A stretch of DNA of 64,000 bases, taken from the NCBI RefSeq assembly GCF_002737755.1, contig NZ_PEGH01000018.1, positions 124,001 through 188,000 of the forward strand. The letters are read 5' to 3'. The stretch is from Caulobacter sp. BP25. GTDB lineage: Bacteria; Pseudomonadota; Alphaproteobacteria; Caulobacterales; Caulobacteraceae. Below are positions 48,260 to 57,107 of this stretch, piece by piece (within the stretch, counting starts at the first letter, position 1; each line of letters starts with the position of its first letter). Under the pieces are notes generated by a model. That model was not told the origin of the DNA. It made no database searches and saw only the letters and a list, made by a program, of their open reading frames with translations. Both the position numbers and the translations under genes were made by a program.

Positions 48260-48802
48260 ATGCATCCAGCGACCATCGCCTTGCCGCTTCTGTGGCTTGT
48301 TGCGTCCGGGACCGCGTTTGTCTTCGTGTTCAAGCCGTATCCGCGCTGGCCGCTGGTGGCGACCCCGGCGCGGGCGGTGGCGGTTTTCCTGGCGAGCTTT
48401 CTGGGCGGCGCCGTTCTGGTGGCGGTGACGCGGCCCAAGGACGAAGCCCCGCCGCCCGCGCCCAGGCTGGCGCCGGCCGCGCGCGCCTTGCCCGATCCGG
48501 CCCAGGTCCGCGCCCACCCCGAGCGCTTCGTGGTGCTGGACAGGGTCACGGCCTTTCGCAACAAGGCCGGCGACGTCTTGGTGACCGGCGGCGCGACCAA
48601 TGTCTCGGGTCTGGCGATCGCCGAACCTCGTCTCTCGTGCCAGATGGCCAAGGGACGGGCGAAGGCGGGAACCGTCTCGGCCGTTGCGCCTGGGACGATC
48701 CCGCCCGGCGGCAAGATGATCTTCGCCGCCCTCAATCTGGGCCAGGCCGAGGGGCCGTGGGACCGCTGGACCTGTCAGGTCGCCGGGGCGCGGGCGTCGT
48801 AA
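48260..48802 (+). CDS. Hypothetical membrane-anchored protein
   Basis: A 180-residue protein: two N-terminal helices (IALPLLWLVASGTAFVFVF and ARAVAVFLASFLGGAVLVAV) and a soluble domain of ~110 residues. The latter (RFVVLDRVTAFRNKAGDVLVTGGATNVSG and LSCQMAKG, W-TCQVAG) is beta-rich with two cysteines, reminiscent of FxLYD-type immunoglobulin-like domains. No function known. Confidence 0.7.
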   Translation: MHPATIALPLLWLVASGTAFVFVFKPYPRWPLVATPARAVAVFLASFLGGAVLVAVTRPKDEAPPPAPRLAPAARALPDPAQVRAHPERFVVLDRVTAFRNKAGDVLVTGGATNVSGLAIAEPRLSCQMAKGRAKAGTVSAVAPGTIPPGGKMIFAALNLGQAEGPWDRWTCQVAGARAS

Positions 48803-48869
48803 GCAGAGGCTTATCCAGGCCCGCATAAGCCGTCCGCCGATGGCCGCAGGCCGCCGGACGACGCAGGTC

Positions 48870-48894
48870 TTCTCCCGTCATCAGCACGGGAGAA
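48870..48894 (+). promoter_or_regulatory. Hairpin covering the ribosome site of the small periplasmic protein gene
   Basis: A perfect 9-bp stem (TTCTCCCGT / ACGGGAGAA, 7-base loop) ends six bases before the ATG at 48901. The Shine-Dalgarno-like GGGAGA is within the right arm, so folding would block translation. It could be a leader for heat- or protein-dependent control. Confidence 0.55.
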
Positions 48895-48900
48895 CCGCAA

Positions 48901-49149
48901 ATGACCAAGCTCTCCACCGCCGTCCTCGGCGCCAGCCTTCTGATCCTGTCCTTGGCCGCGCCAGCCCTGGCGGACGAAACCAAGCCGGCCTCGCCGAAGG
49001 CGCGGGCTCCCTTGGTCAAGACCCTCCGGCCCGCGTCGTCCGAGGCCAAGGACCGCGACGATCACGGGGCGCGCCGCGTGTCGGAAGACCGCGACGACCA
49101 GGCCCATGGCGAAAAGCACAACAAGGCGCGCCGCCATGACCGCGACTGA
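48901..49149 (+). CDS. Small periplasmic protein, basic/acidic tail
   Basis: An 82-residue protein with a clear signal peptide (residues 1-24, ending ALA-D) and a mature part rich in Lys, Arg, Asp and His (DRDDHGARRVSEDRDD, HNKARRHDRD). It may bind metal or nucleic acid, or be a simple periplasmic stress peptide. It overlaps the downstream cytochrome b561 gene by 14 bp, so they are one operon. Confidence 0.75.
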   Translation: MTKLSTAVLGASLLILSLAAPALADETKPASPKARAPLVKTLRPASSEAKDRDDHGARRVSEDRDDQAHGEKHNKARRHDRD

Positions 49150-49771
49150 ACGCCCCGCCGCCGCGCCCCGCCGCTGGGATCCGGTGGTCAAGCTGACCCA
49201 CTGGACGATCGTGGCGGCCATCCTCGCCAACGCCCTGATCACCGAGGAGGGCTCAGACGCCCACGTCTGGGTCGGCTACGCCCTGGCCGCAACGCTGACC
49301 TTTCGCCTGATCTGGGGCGTCATCGGTCCGGCCGAGGCGCGCTTTTCGGCCTTCCCGCCCAGCCCCGGCCGCGCCCTGGCGCATATGCGCGAGATCGTCG
49401 CGGGCAAGCGCGCCGAGCACGCTTCGCACAATCCTCTGGGCGCTCTGATGGTCTATGCGATCTGGAGCACGCTGGCGGTCATCATCGTCACCGGCGTGCT
49501 GATGGTCAGCGCCCCCGCCAAGCCGGAAGGCGGGCCCGCCGCCGCCGCGCCGCCAGCGGCGGCGGCGCAAAGTCTCGAACGCGAAGAGGACGAAGGCCAA
49601 GAGGGCCGCGAGGGCGGCGGCGAGCGCGAGGAGGGGCCGCTGGTCGAGATCCACGAGACGGCCGTCAACCTGCTCTACGTCCTGATCGTTCTGCACATCG
49701 CCGGCGTGGTGTTCGAGACGCGCCGTAGCGGCCGGCGGATTGTCTTGGCGATGCTTCCCGGGCGGCGCTAA
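49136..49771 (+). CDS. Cytochrome b561-type diheme membrane protein
   Basis: A 211-residue protein with four helices of the bacterial b561/Ni-Fe hydrogenase b subunit family. Heme ligand candidates are the histidines in VKLTHWTIV, ALAHMREIV, EIHETAVNLLYV and VLHIAGVVFE. Between helices 3 and 4 is an unusual ~45-residue insert rich in Ala, then Glu/Gly/Arg. It transfers electrons between quinol and a periplasmic partner. The upstream small periplasmic protein may be that partner. Confidence 0.85.
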   Translation: MTATERPAAAPRRWDPVVKLTHWTIVAAILANALITEEGSDAHVWVGYALAATLTFRLIWGVIGPAEARFSAFPPSPGRALAHMREIVAGKRAEHASHNPLGALMVYAIWSTLAVIIVTGVLMVSAPAKPEGGPAAAAPPAAAAQSLEREEDEGQEGREGGGEREEGPLVEIHETAVNLLYVLIVLHIAGVVFETRRSGRRIVLAMLPGRR

Positions 49772-49782
49772 GTCTTCGACCT

Positions 49783-50292
49783 ATGATCAAGCGGCGTCGC
49801 GCTCTGGAACGCAGGATCACGATGATCGCGGTCGTCGTGATCCTTCAGCTCGCCGCCACCCTGTTCTTCCTGGTGGACGTCACGGGCGACGCGCGCGCCG
49901 ACGGCATGGGCTCGCACCTCTGGGCCGAGGGCGGCGCGGTCCTGGCCCTGCTAGCCGGCGTGCTGTTCGGCGCGGCCCTGGTTCGCTGGCTGGTCTTGCG
50001 CGCCCGCCAGGACGAGGCGGCCGTCGCCGCGGCCAAGGGCGCGCTGGCCGACCTGGCGCGCCTGCGCTTTTCCGACTGGAAGCTGACGGCGGCCGAGGCG
50101 GATGTGGCCCTGTTCGCCCTCAAGGGCTGCGACGTCGCCGAGATCGCCGCCCTGCGCGGCGCGGCCACCGGCACCGTCCGCGCCCAGCTGACCCGTGTCT
50201 ACGCCAAGGCCGGCGTGCGCTCGCAATCGGCGCTGATGGCGCTGTTCATGGAAGAGCTTGTGGAGGCGGGCTCTCAGCCTGACGCGCCCTAG
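49783..50292 (+). CDS. Membrane-bound LuxR-type HTH regulator
   Basis: A 169-residue protein: two N-terminal helices (MIAVVVILQLAATLFFLVDV and LALLAGVLFGAALVRWLVL), a short linker and a C-terminal LuxR/GerE helix-turn-helix (LTAAEADVALFALKGCDVAEIAAL, TVRAQLTRVYAKAGVRSQSALMALF). Such one-component membrane regulators sense through the bilayer. It lies 11 bp after the cytochrome b561 gene and could report its redox state. Confidence 0.85.
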   Translation: MIKRRRALERRITMIAVVVILQLAATLFFLVDVTGDARADGMGSHLWAEGGAVLALLAGVLFGAALVRWLVLRARQDEAAVAAAKGALADLARLRFSDWKLTAAEADVALFALKGCDVAEIAALRGAATGTVRAQLTRVYAKAGVRSQSALMALFMEELVEAGSQPDAP

Positions 50293-50308
50293 GCGATTGG
50301 CCGCTTGA

Positions 50309-50599
50309 TCCGCCGAACGGGGGGCGCTTGTCAGCCGGTGTCAGCAGGCCGCCTCGCCGCTGACGGCCTTCCTGATCGGGCCGCTGACTCAGTTCATCGT
50401 GATACCGTTCATGGCCCATGGCGCCGGGGCGATGGCGATTGGCGATTGGTTCGGGCGCGGCCCCGATCGGGGCATCGCCCTGGTCTTCACCGTGGCGGGC
50501 ATGATCGGCGTGATCGTGACGCTGATGGCCTTCGGTTCCAGCGCCTACCGACGCCTGTCGGCGGCCTATGCTCAGGGCCAGGCCGCCGCTGGCCCGTAG
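50309..50599 (+). pseudogene. C-terminal remnant of an MFS transporter
   Basis: The frame is open from 50309 to the TAG at 50597-50599, with a stop just before at 50306. It reads SPLTAFLIGPLTQFIVIPFM then GAGAMAIGDWFGRGPDRGIA, LVFTVAGMIGVIVTLMAFG and SAYRRLSAAYA. This matches the last two helices of large MFS exporters of the siderophore-export group, whose full length is about 400 residues or more; here only about 90 remain and no ribosome site precedes any start. It is convergent with the TonB receptor gene, so a former siderophore export/uptake pair is likely. Confidence 0.75.
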
Positions 50600-50669
50600 A
50601 GGGCTATTGACGAAGGACGCCCGGAAGGCTGGCCGCGTGCGAGGAGCGCGCCGCCAGCCTCCTGGACGA

Positions 50670-53162
50670 CTAGAAGTTCATGCGGGCTGACAGGGAGACC
50701 GTGCGCCCGTTGACCGCTCGCCCGAGGCCAATGCCGTTGGTCGGAACCGACGGCGTGGTGATCTCGATGAAGGCGACCTTGTCGAACAGATTCTCGGCGT
50801 TCAGCATCAGCTGCAAGCGTTCCGTCGGGCGGTACTGGGCGAAGGCGCCGACGAGCGTGTAGCCGGGCATCTTCATCAGGTTGTTGTCCTGCACCCAGCT
50901 GCTGGTTTGGCCGGTAAAGTTGGCGCCGATCGTCACCTGGCGAAGCTCGAACTGGGGCGAGACCTGGTAGATGAAGTCCGGTTGGCGGCGCGGGACCTTG
51001 CCGGCGACGGCGGCGTTCAGCTTGTCGTTGACGAGTTCGGCATGGGTGTAGGTCACGCCGCCCCGAACGCTGAACGGACCGTGGCGATACGTCCCTTCGG
51101 CCTCCACGCCATAGGCCTTGTAGGTCCGATCGGTGGTGATGGCGCCGGCCTGGACGTTCGTGTCTTCGGTGTCGGCCTTGAAGCCGGTGACGTTCAACGT
51201 GATGTTGGACGCGCGATACTTGAAGCCGCCTTCGAGCTGCTTGACGATGTCGTAGCCGTCGGCCTTGTTGACCAAGTGGCCATCGGTCGTGCTGACCTTG
51301 TTGGAGAACAGCACCTTGTCGGCGGCGGCCCGCGCGCCGCGGCTGTAGCGCACGAAGACCGCGAACGGCTCGGCGACCCGATAGTTCACGCCCACCGAAT
51401 AGCTCATGTAGCCGTAGTTGTAGCGGACGGGCGCTGGGCGGTCGTAGGGCGTGAAGGCGGTCTTCGACTCCGCGACGGAAATGACGCCATCGCCGTTGAA
51501 GTCCACGGACTTGATGCCGACGCGGCCGCCGCCCAGATCCGCGCCGTAAAGCTGGCCGCGCACCCGGCCGCCGTCATGGCGGAGGCTGCCGCCGATCGCG
51601 ATCTTGCCGAAACGATAGTTCAGCGAGGCGTAGGGCGCGGTGATGTTGTAGCGGACGTCATAGTCGCGACGGAAAAAGGCGGTGGAGCCGGACCGGTTGA
51701 AGCCCAGATAGCCGTTCTGGGTCTGCGGCACGCCGGCGGCGTTGGTGTAGTTGATCAGCCCCGAGTCGCCATCATCGGCGACATCCTGGATGTGGTTACT
51801 GTACAGGTAGTCGCTGGTGTAGTCCTGCAGCGACTTGTAGACGCCGCCGGTGATCGTCAACTCGCCCGCGCCGATGTCGTAGGCTCGGGTGGCGCGCAGA
51901 TCGTTGATGAAGTTGTTCAGCGAACGCGACTCGATCCGGTTCAGCGAGGTCGCGACAATCAGGCCGTTGCCGTTGAGGGCGCCGAGATTGGTGATGACCT
52001 GGCCGGCGTTCGGGCCCGAGGCGTAGGTGTAGGTCCCCACGCCGCCGCCCAGCGAGGCCGGCAGCGCGCTGCCCGAATAGATGTTCGCGACCAGGTTACG
52101 GGTCGTGCCGCCCGCGATGTCCGAATACCGGCCGCGCTGGGTGATCGTCCAACCGCGCACTTCGAACTGCGATTCCAGGCCGATCGACTTCACCAGGGCG
52201 TTCATGCCCTGTCTGAGCGGAAGGACCGAGGCCTTGTTGTCGGCGTCCAGCGTGATGAGATCGCCCAGGTGGCCCGACAGCATCGAGTCGCGTCGGACAT
52301 CGTAGGTGTTGAAGCTGCCGAAGACCGGGTTGTCGTTGGTTCCGGTGATGCGCACCGGGCCCGGCAGGTAGTGCGGCGAGCGGTCATCCAGATACTTGCC
52401 CGACAGCCGGACATACCCGTTGGAAAACTGCTTGGTGACGTTGAACTTCAACTGGCCGCCCTTGAAGGCGTCGAAGCCGGCGCGGCGCGGCCCCTCGCCG
52501 ACCCTGTAGAAGCCGCCGATGTGAAAGCGCCAGGAGTCGTTGATGGGCGCGCCGTACTCGAAGTCCACGCGCTTCATGTCGTAGCCGAGACCGGTCATCA
52601 CCTGGACCGTGCCTCCGGCCACGTCGCCGGTCTTGGAGATCAGGTTGATCACGCCGGCCGGCGAGTTCGACGCGAAGGTCGAGGACGAGCCGCCACGGAT
52701 GGACTCGACCGCAGCCAGATTGAGGTCGGCGCGGATGTAGATGTCCACGGCGCCGTTGAAGAAGTCGCCGAACTCCAGGATCGGCAGGCCGTCTTCCTGA
52801 AGCTGCATGTATTTCGAGCCGCCGGACGCCAGCGGAAGGCCGCGGATCGTGTAGGCGGAGCTGCCGTCACCGGTGGACGACTCGGTCCGGATGCCCGGCA
52901 GGTTGCGGAGCAGGTCGCCAAGCGAACGCCCGCCGAGGACCTCGATGTCCTTCTCGCGCAGCGCGCTTGTCGAGGTCGCGCTGTCCAGTCGGTCGCGCCC
53001 CTTGGCGACGCCGGTGGAGAAGACCTCTTCGCGGCTGGCCGGCGTGCTCGCCGCCTGTCCGGAAGTGTTTGCGGCTGTGGCCGCGCCTGTCTCGGCCACA
53101 GCCAGAGAGGGTGCGACAAATAGAAGCGGCGCGATCGCGGCTGAGAGGTATAGTACCTTCAT
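50670..53162 (-). CDS. TonB-dependent outer membrane receptor
   Basis: An 830-residue receptor: signal peptide (to about residue 23), plug domain (about 60-175, DLLRNLPGIRTESSTGDGSSAYTIRG spread through it, then VDIYIRADLNLAAVESIRGG and SPAGVINLISK) and a 22-strand barrel ending in phenylalanine (SLSARMNF). The TonB-box region is not certain. An EF-hand-like loop D-x-N-x-D-G-x-I-S-x-x-E lies at residues 554-565. Substrate is not predictable; a siderophore is suggested by the neighbouring MFS exporter remnant. GGAGG lies 11 bases before the ATG. Confidence 0.93.
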   Translation of the reverse strand: MKVLYLSAAIAPLLFVAPSLAVAETGAATAANTSGQAASTPASREEVFSTGVAKGRDRLDSATSTSALREKDIEVLGGRSLGDLLRNLPGIRTESSTGDGSSAYTIRGLPLASGGSKYMQLQEDGLPILEFGDFFNGAVDIYIRADLNLAAVESIRGGSSSTFASNSPAGVINLISKTGDVAGGTVQVMTGLGYDMKRVDFEYGAPINDSWRFHIGGFYRVGEGPRRAGFDAFKGGQLKFNVTKQFSNGYVRLSGKYLDDRSPHYLPGPVRITGTNDNPVFGSFNTYDVRRDSMLSGHLGDLITLDADNKASVLPLRQGMNALVKSIGLESQFEVRGWTITQRGRYSDIAGGTTRNLVANIYSGSALPASLGGGVGTYTYASGPNAGQVITNLGALNGNGLIVATSLNRIESRSLNNFINDLRATRAYDIGAGELTITGGVYKSLQDYTSDYLYSNHIQDVADDGDSGLINYTNAAGVPQTQNGYLGFNRSGSTAFFRRDYDVRYNITAPYASLNYRFGKIAIGGSLRHDGGRVRGQLYGADLGGGRVGIKSVDFNGDGVISVAESKTAFTPYDRPAPVRYNYGYMSYSVGVNYRVAEPFAVFVRYSRGARAAADKVLFSNKVSTTDGHLVNKADGYDIVKQLEGGFKYRASNITLNVTGFKADTEDTNVQAGAITTDRTYKAYGVEAEGTYRHGPFSVRGGVTYTHAELVNDKLNAAVAGKVPRRQPDFIYQVSPQFELRQVTIGANFTGQTSSWVQDNNLMKMPGYTLVGAFAQYRPTERLQLMLNAENLFDKVAFIEITTPSVPTNGIGLGRAVNGRTVSLSARMNF

Positions 53163-53530
53163 GATGGCAAGCTTCCTCCGTCATTTTGTATTATTGTTTT
53201 CGCGTGTTATCGTTTTTCAATCATGAATATTCAATGCGCGAATTGTCGCGGTAAGCGCGTGTTGTCGTCGAATTACATATCATCTGTGATGTATTCGTCC
53301 TCGCCATCTAAGGCGCGGCCCCGCTGGCGCGGCTTTTCGGCTGAATCTCGACCGGCGCGCGCCCAGCTCTGACCGGGTGGTTTCGCGATCGGCGTCCGCG
53401 AGGGCGCAAGCCGGCGTGGCGCCGCGCGCCCAATCTGGCGGCGACGGGCGGCGCAAAGCGTTCGCCCCGGGCGCTCTTGGCTCCGGAGCCTTTTTGATGG
53501 GCGGGAAGCGGCGATAGCGCCGCGCGGGCC
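53163..53530. other. Upstream region of the TonB receptor gene
   Basis: 368 bp without a supportable gene. The first ~120 bp are AT-rich and hold the receptor promoter: a perfect palindrome TGAATATTCA at 53224-53233 and, reading with the gene, CGCGACAATTCG at 53239-53250. The remainder is GC-rich, with only spurious frames. Confidence 0.6.
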
Positions 53531-54577
53531 CTAGGCTGTGGGCTGCCAGTCCAGCCAATCGCCGTAGGGGTGGCAGATCGCCAGCACGCGGGTTGAGCCC
53601 GTCGGCCATTGGGTCAAGCGCAGCTCGACCTTGCTGCGGTCCGGCGTCCACTCGAAGCCTATGCGCAGTAGTGGCCTTTTGTCGCTCGCCCTAGCGCCGG
53701 CCTGTTCCATCGTCTCATCAATCTGGAGTCGGTCCTGGTCGCTCAGGTACTGGATGAACATGGTGTGGATGACGGCGCGGCCGCGTCCTTCTGGCTGCGG
53801 CTCTTCCAGGCGCTCGTTGAGCCACGTCATGGCGTCGCCCTGATCGACGCGGGGCGGATGGATGCTGGCGATCTGGAGCGCCGCCTCGAGGCGCTTGTAC
53901 CGATCCTGCTGGTTGGCCCAGGCGAAAGACAGCAAGCGTTCGCGATGTTCGGGATTGGACGCGTCGAGCGGCTGAAGATCTACGCCGCGTGCAGAGGCGA
54001 TCTCCAAGGGTGCGATCGGCGGTGAAGGGCCGCGCCATTGAGGCTCGACGCGGACCGCCGAGGTCGGGTCGCCGACCGAGATTGCCCCCAGTCGATAGAA
54101 GTAGCGCGCGAGGTTAAGGTTCAGACCAGCGCTTGTTCCAAGATCGAGCAGCTCAAACGGCATGTTCCATCGCGTGCGCGCCGTCAGTAGCGCCGCGACG
54201 ATTGCGCCGGCCCGAGCGACCTCATTGGTCTGGGGCGGATGTTCCAGCCAGCGGGCGATGAAGGCGTCTTCGAGCGATAGGGCTTCGGCGATCGCGCCGT
54301 CGAAGTCGCTATGGTCCCCGCCATACAGCCTGGTCAGCGACGCAGACGCGCCACGGCGCGCGAGCGCGTTGAGCGCGCCGTTGAATCGCATGGCGATGGC
54401 CGCGGCGGCGGGGTCTCCTTCCCAGCTGCGGATCATCGCGGCGCTGATCGGTGCGTGCGGGAGCTGACGCTCCACCGCTTCAAGTACGCTGGCGACGAAT
54501 GGCGCTCCCATTGCGCGGCACCTGTCGGCCTGGCGCAGAAACTCGCTTCCGCCGCGGACTTCGGCGCGCTTCGTCAT
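53531..54577 (-). CDS. DUF2332 domain protein
   Basis: A 348-residue protein matching DUF2332: FLRQADRCRAMGAPFVASVLEAV, RFNGALNALARRG, ELLDLGTSAGLNLNLARYFYRLG (glycine-rich loop), DLQPLDASNPEHRERLLSFAWANQ and AVIHTMFIQYLS. The glycine-rich loop suggests a methyltransferase-like fold; catalysis is unproven. The ATG at 54577 with GGAG upstream gives the usual family length; the frame stays open to 54769. It is upstream of the TonB receptor gene but separated by 368 bp. Confidence 0.82.
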   Translation of the reverse strand: MTKRAEVRGGSEFLRQADRCRAMGAPFVASVLEAVERQLPHAPISAAMIRSWEGDPAAAAIAMRFNGALNALARRGASASLTRLYGGDHSDFDGAIAEALSLEDAFIARWLEHPPQTNEVARAGAIVAALLTARTRWNMPFELLDLGTSAGLNLNLARYFYRLGAISVGDPTSAVRVEPQWRGPSPPIAPLEIASARGVDLQPLDASNPEHRERLLSFAWANQQDRYKRLEAALQIASIHPPRVDQGDAMTWLNERLEEPQPEGRGRAVIHTMFIQYLSDQDRLQIDETMEQAGARASDKRPLLRIGFEWTPDRSKVELRLTQWPTGSTRVLAICHPYGDWLDWQPTA

Positions 54578-55326
54578 CCACTCGCTCTCCGCAGGGGTTT
54601 TTGTCCAAAGCTTGTCGGTCGGGCGCGGCTTGGCGGCCACGTTATCGACCTCGCGCCGCTCGGGCCCGTGGGCCGTCGCGCGGATCTTTTCCAGCCTGGT
54701 ATCGCGACACTCGGTTACAGCCACTTTCGCGTCTTTCTCCACGCCTGATCCGCGGTTCCGCGCCGCCAAAGCGCGGCGCTCGGATGGCCCCCAAAAGTCC
54801 CGGCTGGTTCTCCGGGGGCGTGATCAGCGCTAGGGCTAGATAAGGTCCTCAACGGTTAAAAATTACCCCATGAGACAGTCTTTGCTTCGCCAGTCTCAGA
54901 TATTGATTTGGAGGATACGTCGTAATCTGGATCGTATTGGGCGTAATTTAAAATTTTAGGTTGCGACAATTGCGCGCATCGGTTAAGCGAATATCGAAGA
55001 TGCTTGAAATATACTCGCGACAATTCGTCGCACCCAAGTATAGAAAACCTTCAAATCCTCGATCATTAAGGTTTTAGACACCTTCAAGTCGCCTCCTTGC
55101 ACCAACTTTTGCGGGAATGAGGTGTGGCGGAGCGCGGAAGGCGTTGCGCTCTTGAAGGGGCGAAGGGCGCCTAGGCGCGTCGATTGCGGCGCGAAGGGCG
55201 GCTCATCGTTCGCTCAAAAACTCAGCGGCGGACGGGCCCGGCTACGGCCGGCATCTCCCGTGTGCCAGGTCTCTGTAAGCGTTGGCCGCCGGGCGGCCTT
55301 CTCACGACAAAGAAGGGGATTTTAGG
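54578..55326. other. Long AT-rich intergenic region upstream of the porin gene
   Basis: 749 bp with no convincing gene. From about 54840 to 55110 composition drops sharply to AT-rich, with runs such as AATTTAAAATTTTAGG. GCGACAATT occurs twice (54963-54971 and 55017-55025), the second within CGCGACAATTCG (55016-55027), which is also found upstream of the TonB receptor. The porin promoter is expected here. I saw no clear Pho box. Confidence 0.6.
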
Positions 55327-56811
55327 ATGAAGGTTGTTCTTCTAGCGGGCGCCGCGCTGGCGGCCTTAATGACGGCCACGCCGACGCTGGCTCAAAGCGC
55401 GTCGCCCGACCAGGCTGAGCTCATCGCGCTGGTCCGCGCGCAGGCCCAGGAAATTGCTAATCTGCGCAATCGCCTGGACAAGATCGAGGGCGCTGGCGCA
55501 ACGACCGCTCCGGGCGCTGCGGCGCGAATGGAGATCGGCGCGACCCGCCAGCCTCTCGCCAATGAGGAAAGCATCTCGGAGGTTTCGGGGCCGCAGATTG
55601 TCACCCCGGACCTGGCCGATCAGAGCGTCGCCCAGGTGATCGCGGCGGCCAAGGACGCCGCAGGCGTTACCACCGAGTGGAAGGGCGGTCTGCCGACGTT
55701 CCGCTCGCCGGACGGTTTCTACATGTTCAAGATGCGCGGCCGGATCATCAACCACGCCAGCACGACCTTCGGCTCCGACTACGGCGCCCGCAACATCACG
55801 ACTACGGGCGCGCGCGCCCTGCGCATCGGCGTGGAGGGCGGCGCGGGGGCCCACTTCTTCTACCAGTTCGAGAACGACTTCGCCGACAACGTCTCCGATG
55901 TTGGCACCGCGTTCGTCGGCTGGCGCGATACGGTCGGCGATATCTCCTATGACGTTCGCTTCGGCAACATGTTCAACGATCGCAGCTTTGAGGGGTCGAG
56001 CGGCTCGGACGCGCCTTCGTTCCTGGAACGCAACGTCGTCGCCACCTCGATCATTCCCCAGCGCGGCTTCTACGGCATCTCGATCATGCCGCGGATCTTC
56101 TGGAAAAGCGGCCACGCCTCAGTCACGCTTAGCGGCGACAGCATGGACGCCAAGCAGAGTGTTTCGGACAGCCGGACCCTGATGGCCCGCGCGCACTGGA
56201 ACCCGATCAAGACGGATCGCTCGACGCTGCACCTTGGCGTCTGGGGCTTCGACGAAGACCTGGCCGTGGGCGGCGGAGCCCTGACCCGCAATACGGTCAT
56301 CGGCGGACGCTTCAACGGCGCGCTGCGCGTGTCGACCGGCACGGTGACGGGTGGCACGGGCACGCTGGGCTATGGCGCGGAGGCCGGCGGTTACGTCGGC
56401 CCGTTCTGGGTGATGGGTGAAGTTGGCGAGCGCAAGGCGGCGCTGGACGCCGGCCGCCCCGATCTCGTGACGAAGGCCTGGAGCCTGTCGAGCGGTTACT
56501 TCATCACCGGCGAACTGCCGCCTTACAACGCCCGCCTGGGCACCTTCGCCCAGCCCAAGGTGCGCAAGCCGGTTCTGCGAGGCGGCCCGGGCGCGGTCGA
56601 GGTGCTCGCACGCTATGAGAACATCGACTACTCGGGCGTTCCGACCGCCGGCGACGGCTGGGCGGCGACCGGTGGCGTGAACTGGTATCTGGATAACGTG
56701 ATCCGGCTTCAGTTCAACGTGATCCACTGGAGCGCCACGAACCGCTCGGGCTCTTATCCGACCAAAGACAGCGGCCAAACGGTTAGCGGCGGGATTGGCA
56801 TCACCTTCTAG
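55327..56811 (+). CDS. OprO/OprP-family porin
   Basis: A 494-residue outer-membrane porin: signal peptide (residues 1-22, ending TLA-Q), a short coiled coil (ELIALVRAQAQEIANLRNRLDKIE in pieces) for trimer alignment, then a long barrel with FKMRGRIINHAST, FFYQFENDFADNV and a C-terminal strand ending GGIGITF. The pattern is of phosphate/pyrophosphate-selective porins, but selectivity cannot be read from sequence. The ATG at 55327 follows AAGGGGA. Confidence 0.9.
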   Translation: MKVVLLAGAALAALMTATPTLAQSASPDQAELIALVRAQAQEIANLRNRLDKIEGAGATTAPGAAARMEIGATRQPLANEESISEVSGPQIVTPDLADQSVAQVIAAAKDAAGVTTEWKGGLPTFRSPDGFYMFKMRGRIINHASTTFGSDYGARNITTTGARALRIGVEGGAGAHFFYQFENDFADNVSDVGTAFVGWRDTVGDISYDVRFGNMFNDRSFEGSSGSDAPSFLERNVVATSIIPQRGFYGISIMPRIFWKSGHASVTLSGDSMDAKQSVSDSRTLMARAHWNPIKTDRSTLHLGVWGFDEDLAVGGGALTRNTVIGGRFNGALRVSTGTVTGGTGTLGYGAEAGGYVGPFWVMGEVGERKAALDAGRPDLVTKAWSLSSGYFITGELPPYNARLGTFAQPKVRKPVLRGGPGAVEVLARYENIDYSGVPTAGDGWAATGGVNWYLDNVIRLQFNVIHWSATNRSGSYPTKDSGQTVSGGIGITF

Positions 56812-57107
56812 GTCGAGCGCCGCTTGCGCACGGTCGGCGGTCTTCAGCATCTTTTTCATCACGACAAGATGTTGCGGGCCGCCGATCACGCATTTTACAC
56901 ACCGACCTCGCGATATGTGAGGCTCTTCGTCGCAGGGTCTGGGTTTTAACGCTTGTTGTGCAAATAGAGGTTTATCGACAAGGGGTCCGCATCTAGTCGT
57001 TGCGAACGTGGTTAAGCTTTTAATGATGAAAGTGCGTTATATTACTTTCGATCGAGCGAGTCTTTCCGTGAGTATTAGCGTGATGGACACCTAGAGGTCG
57101 TATTCCG

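Noticed and set aside
50907..53123. 738-codon open frame on the plus strand
   Set aside because: It is fully antisense to the TonB receptor gene, which has clear domains. High GC removes stops from the opposite frame; the translation is low complexity with no family features.
53280..53651. 123-codon minus-strand frame upstream of the TonB receptor
   Set aside because: It begins within the DUF2332 gene in another frame and runs into AT-rich promoter DNA; low complexity.
54577..54769. N-terminal extension of the DUF2332 protein
   Set aside because: The extra ~64 residues are not like the family, and a ribosome-site-like GGAG favours the start at 54577.
54840..55110. Possible Pho box or phage attachment site in the AT-rich region before the porin
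   Set aside because: No pair of CTGTCAT-like direct repeats and no integrase gene or tRNA end nearby.
56812..57107. Small gene in the porin-chemoreceptor gap
   Set aside because: Only short frames without ribosome sites; the AT-rich part with TTAAGCTTTTAA fits a promoter, but spacing does not match a CtrA box.
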